From NCBI GenBank assembly GCA_964514485.1, contig CAZEWG010000015.1, forward strand, positions 5,054-69,053: DNA of 64,000 nt. The letters run 5' to 3'. The notes beneath the pieces are model-generated. The model had not been told where the DNA came from. It was given only the letters and a program-made list of their open reading frames with translations, and ran no database searches. The number at the start of each line of letters is the position of its first letter. Positions within the stretch are counted from its first letter, which is position 1. The DNA comes from JAEZAA01 sp964514485 (lineage in GTDB: Bacteria > Pseudomonadota > Gammaproteobacteria > Pseudomonadales > Oleiphilaceae). Below are positions 60,324 to 64,000 of this stretch, one piece after another. The position numbers and the translations under genes were made by a program.

Positions 60324-62378
60324 TTACAGGGCGGCAGCCACCTCGCTGCCCTGCTTAATGGCACGCTTGGCATCCAGCTCGGCCGCCACATCCGCACCAC
60401 CGATCAGCTGCACGCTCACGCCAGCCTTTTCCAGCTCCGCCTGCAGCGCCCGCAGCGGCTCCTGCCCGGCACAAACGATCACGGTTTCCACGTCGAGCAC
60501 CCGCGGCTCACCGTTGATCTTCACATGAAAGCCCGCGTCGTCGATCTTCTCGTATTCCACCGCCGGAATCATCTGCACATTACGGTTCTTCAGCGAGGTC
60601 CGGTGAATCCATCCGGTCGTTTTGCCCAGGCCATTACCGACCTTGGACTTCTTCCGCTGCAACAGGTAAACCTGACGGGGCACCTCGGGCAGCACCGGCT
60701 CAACACCGGCAATCCCACCGCGGTGTTCCACCTCCAGGTCAACGCCCCACTCTTTCATGAAAGCGTCAACATCCAGGCTCGGCGACTTGCCCTCATGGGT
60801 AATGAACTCAGCAACGTCAAACCCGATACCACCGGCGCCGATAATGGCCACGGTTTTGCCCACCGGTTTACGTCCCAAGAGCGCATCCAGATAGCCGATC
60901 ACCTTCGGATGATCGATACCGGGGATCTCCGGCACCCGCGGCACCACACCGGTGGCCAGCAGCACTTCATCATAGCCGCCGTCGACCAGCTCTTGAGCGG
61001 TAACGCGCTTGTTCAGCACCAGATTCACCTTGTGCTTGTTCAGCATCCGGTCAAAGTAGCGCAGGGTTTCGTAGAACTCTTCCTTGCCGGGGATCAGCTT
61101 GGCGACATTGAACTGACCGCCGATCTTGTCCTGGGCCTCGAACAGGGTGACTTCATGCCCCCGCTCCGCGGCAATGGTCGCCGCCGCCAATCCGGCAGGC
61201 CCCGCTCCCACCACCGCCACTTTTTTCGGTTTGGCGGTCGGCTTGATCACCAGAACCGTCTCATGACAGGCTCGCGGGTTCACCAGGCAGGAAGTCAGCT
61301 TCATCTGGAAGGTGTGGTCCAGACAGGCTTGGTTACAGGCGATACAGGTGTTGATTTCGTCCGCCTGATCATTCGCCGCCTTGATGACGAAATCCGCATC
61401 CGCCAGGAACGGGCGCGCCATGGAGACCATATCCGCATGGCCTGCTGCCAGCACCTGCTCCGCCACATCCGGCATGTTGATCCGGTTGGTGGTGACCAAC
61501 GGAATCTTCACGTGCTCTTTCATTTTCGCCGTCACCCGGGTGAAGGCCGCGCGGGGCACCATGGTGGCGATGGTCGGTACCCGGGCTTCGTGCCAGCCAA
61601 TCCCGGTGTTGATGATGGTGGCGCCGGCTTCCTCGATCTTCTTGGCCAGCAACACCACCTCTTCCCAGGTGCTGCCGTCTTCAATCAGATCCAGCATGGA
61701 CAGACGATAGATAATGATGAAATTGGGGCCCACCCGCTCCCGTACCCGACGCACGATCTCAATCGGCAAGCGGATCCGGTTCTCGTAAGAGCCGCCCCAC
61801 TGGTCGGTACGCTTGTTGGTATGGGAAACGATGAACTGGTTAATGAAGTACCCTTCCGACCCCATGATTTCCACGCCGTCATATCCGGCGCGCTGGGCCA
61901 GCGCCGCACAGCGGGCATAGGCCTCGATCTGCTCTTCCACTTCTTCGGTGGACAGCTCTTTCGGCTTGAAGGGGTTAATCGGCGCCTGAATGGCGGACGG
62001 CGCAACCAGCTTGGGATTATAGGCGTAGCGCCCTGCGTGCAGGATCTGCATACAGATTTTACCGCCAGCCTCGTGCACCGCCTGGGTGACCACCTTGTGC
62101 TTGTCGGACTCTTCCTCGGTGTCCATTTTGGCCGCGCCCTGGGCAACCGCGCCTTCTTTGTTGGGACCGATCCCGCCCGTCACAATCAACGCCACTCCCC
62201 CCCTGGCCCGCTCCGCATAGAAAGCGGCCAGCCGCTCAAAGCCATTGGGAGCCTCTTCAAGCCCAGTGTGCATGGAACCCATCAGGGTGCGGTTTTTCAG
62301 CGTGGTAAAACCCAAATCCAGCGGCTGCAAAAGGTGGGGGTATTTCTTCATACCAGGTGCCTGATCCGTATTCGCCAT
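60324..62378 (-). CDS. fadH: NADPH-dependent 2,4-dienoyl-CoA reductase
   Basis: The 684-residue flavoprotein has the N-terminal old-yellow-enzyme barrel (LLQPLDLGFTTLKNRTLMGSMHTGLE, YDGVEIMGSEGYFINQF), an iron-sulphur Cys cluster (CIACNQACLDHTF ... SCLVNPRAC), and FAD/NADP Rossmann domains (VVGAGPAGLAAATIAAERGHEVTLFEAQ; IIGAGGIGFDVAEF). It reduces 2,4-dienoyl-CoA during beta-oxidation of unsaturated fatty acids. GGAGG 6 bases before the ATG at 62378 sets the start. An AraC-type regulator is divergently transcribed. Confidence 0.94.
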   Translation of the reverse strand: MANTDQAPGMKKYPHLLQPLDLGFTTLKNRTLMGSMHTGLEEAPNGFERLAAFYAERARGGVALIVTGGIGPNKEGAVAQGAAKMDTEEESDKHKVVTQAVHEAGGKICMQILHAGRYAYNPKLVAPSAIQAPINPFKPKELSTEEVEEQIEAYARCAALAQRAGYDGVEIMGSEGYFINQFIVSHTNKRTDQWGGSYENRIRLPIEIVRRVRERVGPNFIIIYRLSMLDLIEDGSTWEEVVLLAKKIEEAGATIINTGIGWHEARVPTIATMVPRAAFTRVTAKMKEHVKIPLVTTNRINMPDVAEQVLAAGHADMVSMARPFLADADFVIKAANDQADEINTCIACNQACLDHTFQMKLTSCLVNPRACHETVLVIKPTAKPKKVAVVGAGPAGLAAATIAAERGHEVTLFEAQDKIGGQFNVAKLIPGKEEFYETLRYFDRMLNKHKVNLVLNKRVTAQELVDGGYDEVLLATGVVPRVPEIPGIDHPKVIGYLDALLGRKPVGKTVAIIGAGGIGFDVAEFITHEGKSPSLDVDAFMKEWGVDLEVEHRGGIAGVEPVLPEVPRQVYLLQRKKSKVGNGLGKTTGWIHRTSLKNRNVQMIPAVEYEKIDDAGFHVKINGEPRVLDVETVIVCAGQEPLRALQAELEKAGVSVQLIGGADVAAELDAKRAIKQGSEVAAAL

Positions 62379-62568
62379 CTCAGCCTCCAAAAAACTCTCA
62401 TCAATTATCGTATTTATTCAATGCGGCGCAGGCTGCACCTCGCACCGCAATTTAGGTGATTCTGAGCAACGCTGCCTAAGGTAGCCTCGCCCCTATCCAC
62501 GCTCAATACCATTTGATAACATTTTTTTATCCCTGAATAACAGCCTAACAGATTTATGGAACAACCCC

Positions 62569-63597
62569 ATGGCAAAGCTCCAACTGGGCGATATTTCGGT
62601 CAATTTTGTACGGGTCATGCAGGATGCAATGCGCCAATATCAGGTCAACCCGACACCACTCTTCGAGCCTTATGGCATCAGTGAAGAACTTTTATCGACC
62701 CCCAAGGCCCGGATCAGCATTCCCAAGTTTATGCGCCTGGGCCGCACCGCCATTGAGGCAACCAATGAACCGGCGTTGGGGCTGGTGATGGGCGCCCATA
62801 CCCGAATCAGCCATGCCGGCCTGCCCGGCTTTGCCGCCATGACCGCCCCCACCCTGGGCCGGGCCCTGAGCACCCTGATCCACTTCGAGCGCCTGGGCAG
62901 CCAAAACCAGCGGGGCTACAGCCAGTTCTATCAGGAAACCCAGCCCTCCCAAGGCGTGGCGCACTTTTACTCCATCAGCCCTTACAACGAATACAATTTC
63001 TTTGTGGTGGACCTCATGCTCAGCTCCTGGCTTCATCTGGCCCGTTGGCTGACGGGACACACCAGGCTGGTCAAGGAAGTGCAGATCGAATATCCCAAAC
63101 CCAGCTACCACAGCCGCCATGAAGAACTGTTTCAGTGCCCGGTGCATTTCAATCAGGAGCGTAACGCCTTACTGTTTTCCTCTTCCAGCCTGCAACTTCC
63201 CACCCTGTATGCCTCGCCCCCGACCCATGGCGAGGCCATTGCCGCCTGTAATGCGGAGCTGCTGGAAATCACCCGGACCCAAAGCCTGAAAGGCCGGGTC
63301 ACCACCCTGATCGGCCCCCTGCTCCAGGGACGCACGCCCAACATGGCCGATGTGGCCGCACAACTGGGCATTACACCCTGGACCCTGCGACGCAAGCTGC
63401 AGCGGGAAGGAGTGACGTTTCAGGATTTACTGGAAGAAACCCGCCGATCGCTGGCGGAGAGTTATGTGCGGGATACGGAACTGACGTTTGGCGAGATTGC
63501 CTTTCGCCTGGGCTTTTCATCACCGGCCGCCTTTCACCGCGCCTTTCGACGCTGGACGAGCGTCAGCCCCGGCACGTTTCGCGGTCGGGAAGGTTAA
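62569..63597 (+). CDS. AraC-family transcriptional regulator
   Basis: The 342-residue regulator has the N-terminal ligand domain of the OruR/ArgR-like group (LFEPYGISEELLSTPKARISIPKFMRLGRTAIEATNEPALGLVMG) and a C-terminal double helix-turn-helix (MADVAAQLGITPWTLRRKLQREGVTFQDLLEETRRSLAESYVRDTELTFGEIAFRLGFSSPAAFHRAFRRWTSVSPGTFR). Its divergent placement next to fadH suggests, but does not prove, control of fatty-acid genes. Confidence 0.92.
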   Translation: MAKLQLGDISVNFVRVMQDAMRQYQVNPTPLFEPYGISEELLSTPKARISIPKFMRLGRTAIEATNEPALGLVMGAHTRISHAGLPGFAAMTAPTLGRALSTLIHFERLGSQNQRGYSQFYQETQPSQGVAHFYSISPYNEYNFFVVDLMLSSWLHLARWLTGHTRLVKEVQIEYPKPSYHSRHEELFQCPVHFNQERNALLFSSSSLQLPTLYASPPTHGEAIAACNAELLEITRTQSLKGRVTTLIGPLLQGRTPNMADVAAQLGITPWTLRRKLQREGVTFQDLLEETRRSLAESYVRDTELTFGEIAFRLGFSSPAAFHRAFRRWTSVSPGTFRGREG

Positions 63598-63946
63598 GCC
63601 GTTAGAGACGGGCTGATTGGAGAGACAGACGCTTAAAGCTCGGTCGCGTCATCCACGCTTTCCGGCTCTTCACGCTCCTGGCTGCGGATTTCCAATAGCT
63701 CTTCCAAATATTCACCCATAATCAAATTCCTCTGATGATCAACTCAGGCAACCATAGAAGAAACAGATGTCAGAATCATGACAAGCAGGGCTCAACCCGA
63801 AACCAGAACGAGCAATGCCGGAACCTAATTCAGGGCAACAGCAGAAAAAGCCAAACAGCTTGAAAGCAGGACCGATAGGAATGCCACAGAGGTTCAGGAG
63901 ATCACAGAAGATAAAAACAGAATAAAGAACACAAGAGGGGAAAAAG
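63598..63946. other. Intergenic region between the AraC gene and tRNA-Asp
   Basis: The gap contains a possible 28-codon gene on the minus strand (listed separately). The part from 63730 to 63946 is A-rich on the plus strand and has no recognisable gene. Confidence 0.5.
63633..63719 (-). CDS. Possible 28-residue acidic micro-protein
   Basis: An ATG-started frame of 28 codons encodes a very acidic helical peptide (MGEYLEELLEIRSQEREE, then PESVDDATEL). AGAGGA precedes the ATG by 8 bases. There is no signal sequence. It could be a genuine small protein or chance; I know no homologue. Confidence 0.35.
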   Translation of the reverse strand: MGEYLEELLEIRSQEREEPESVDDATEL

Positions 63947-64000
63947 TGGCGGAGCGGACGGGACTCGAACCCGCGACCCCCGGCGTGACAGGCCGGTATT
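63947..64000 (-). tRNA. tRNA-Asp (anticodon GTC), 5' part beyond window
   Basis: The minus strand shows the anticodon loop CTGTCAC in stem CCGGC/GCCGG, the T arm GCGGGTTCGAGTCCCGT, and the acceptor 3' half ending GCCA with encoded CCA. The acceptor 5' half and D arm lie outside. T-rich sequence follows the 3' end. Confidence 0.9.

Noticed and set aside
1..64000. CRISPR arrays, insertion sequences, prophage or integrative elements
   Set aside because: No regularly spaced repeats, transposase, integrase or att-like direct repeats were seen, including around the three tRNA genes.

Overview
The window is a dense chromosomal segment from a Gammaproteobacterium, moderately GC-rich. The pheST-ihfA translation block and the pepN-to-fadH block have a gene order that, from memory, resembles Pseudomonas and its relatives. 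A PEP-CTERM protein, a fatty-acid-type 2,4-dienoyl-CoA reductase, a patatin, a possible lipase foldase and an MMPL/YCF48/DUF1329 set point towards a marine or lipid-degrading lineage of the Alcanivorax/Ketobacter/Marinobacter kind. That placement is inference. No phage, insertion sequence, CRISPR array or plasmid gene was seen.

Layout. 1-6.4 kb: the end of an HPP-family membrane protein, a PKD-type lipoprotein, and a tightly overlapping otsB-GH15-otsA trehalose operon. 6.5-12.3 kb: tRNA-Arg(CCT), a DUF2750 gene, an unknown anchored protein, and the ydbH-ynbE-ydbL intermembrane lipid-bridge operon. 12.3-13.3 kb: yciO-like and bolA genes. 13.5-18.7 kb: a signalling trio of OmpR-type regulator, LysM/FecR periplasmic protein and CHASE2 histidine kinase. 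18.7-22.6 kb: a fused siroheme-decarboxylase/Lrp-like protein, a TPR protein, efpL and a patatin. 22.9-27.3 kb: a PEP-CTERM protein and a four-gene MCE (Mla-like) lipid transporter operon. 27.5-30.2 kb: an SGNH lipoprotein followed by a lipase-chaperone-like protein, then an isochorismatase-family hydrolase. 30.4-37.3 kb (minus): a six-gene membrane operon RDD / SpoIIM / DUF4129 / DUF4350 / MoxR / DUF58 with tRNA-Pro(GGG) behind it. 37.4-44.8 kb (minus): thrS-infC-rpmI-rplT-pheS-pheT-ihfA-merR. 45-51.3 kb (minus): a lone TAXI binding protein and an RND/YCF48/DUF1329 group. 51.5-57.7 kb (minus): pepN, yeaC, a rhomboid protease, a phosphoesterase and nadK. 57.8-64 kb: a DUF1853 gene, a coiled-coil/Cys-His protein, fadH, an AraC-type regulator, a possible micro-ORF, and a tRNA-Asp(GTC) cut by the window end.

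The most interesting unlabelled structure lies between yeaC and the rhomboid gene. A perfect 9-1-9 Fur box sits on a good sigma-70 promoter. About 73 nt of transcript follow, opening with a 7-bp hairpin and ending in a strong intrinsic terminator, with no credible protein in between. This looks like an iron-repressed small RNA. Other RNA-level signals are a thrS leader hairpin whose loop copies the tRNA-Thr(GGU) anticodon loop, an ATT start codon for infC, and terminator-like hairpins before pheS and before the unknown gene at 7405.

All functions are inferred by reading the sequence and recalling family features. No database search was run.
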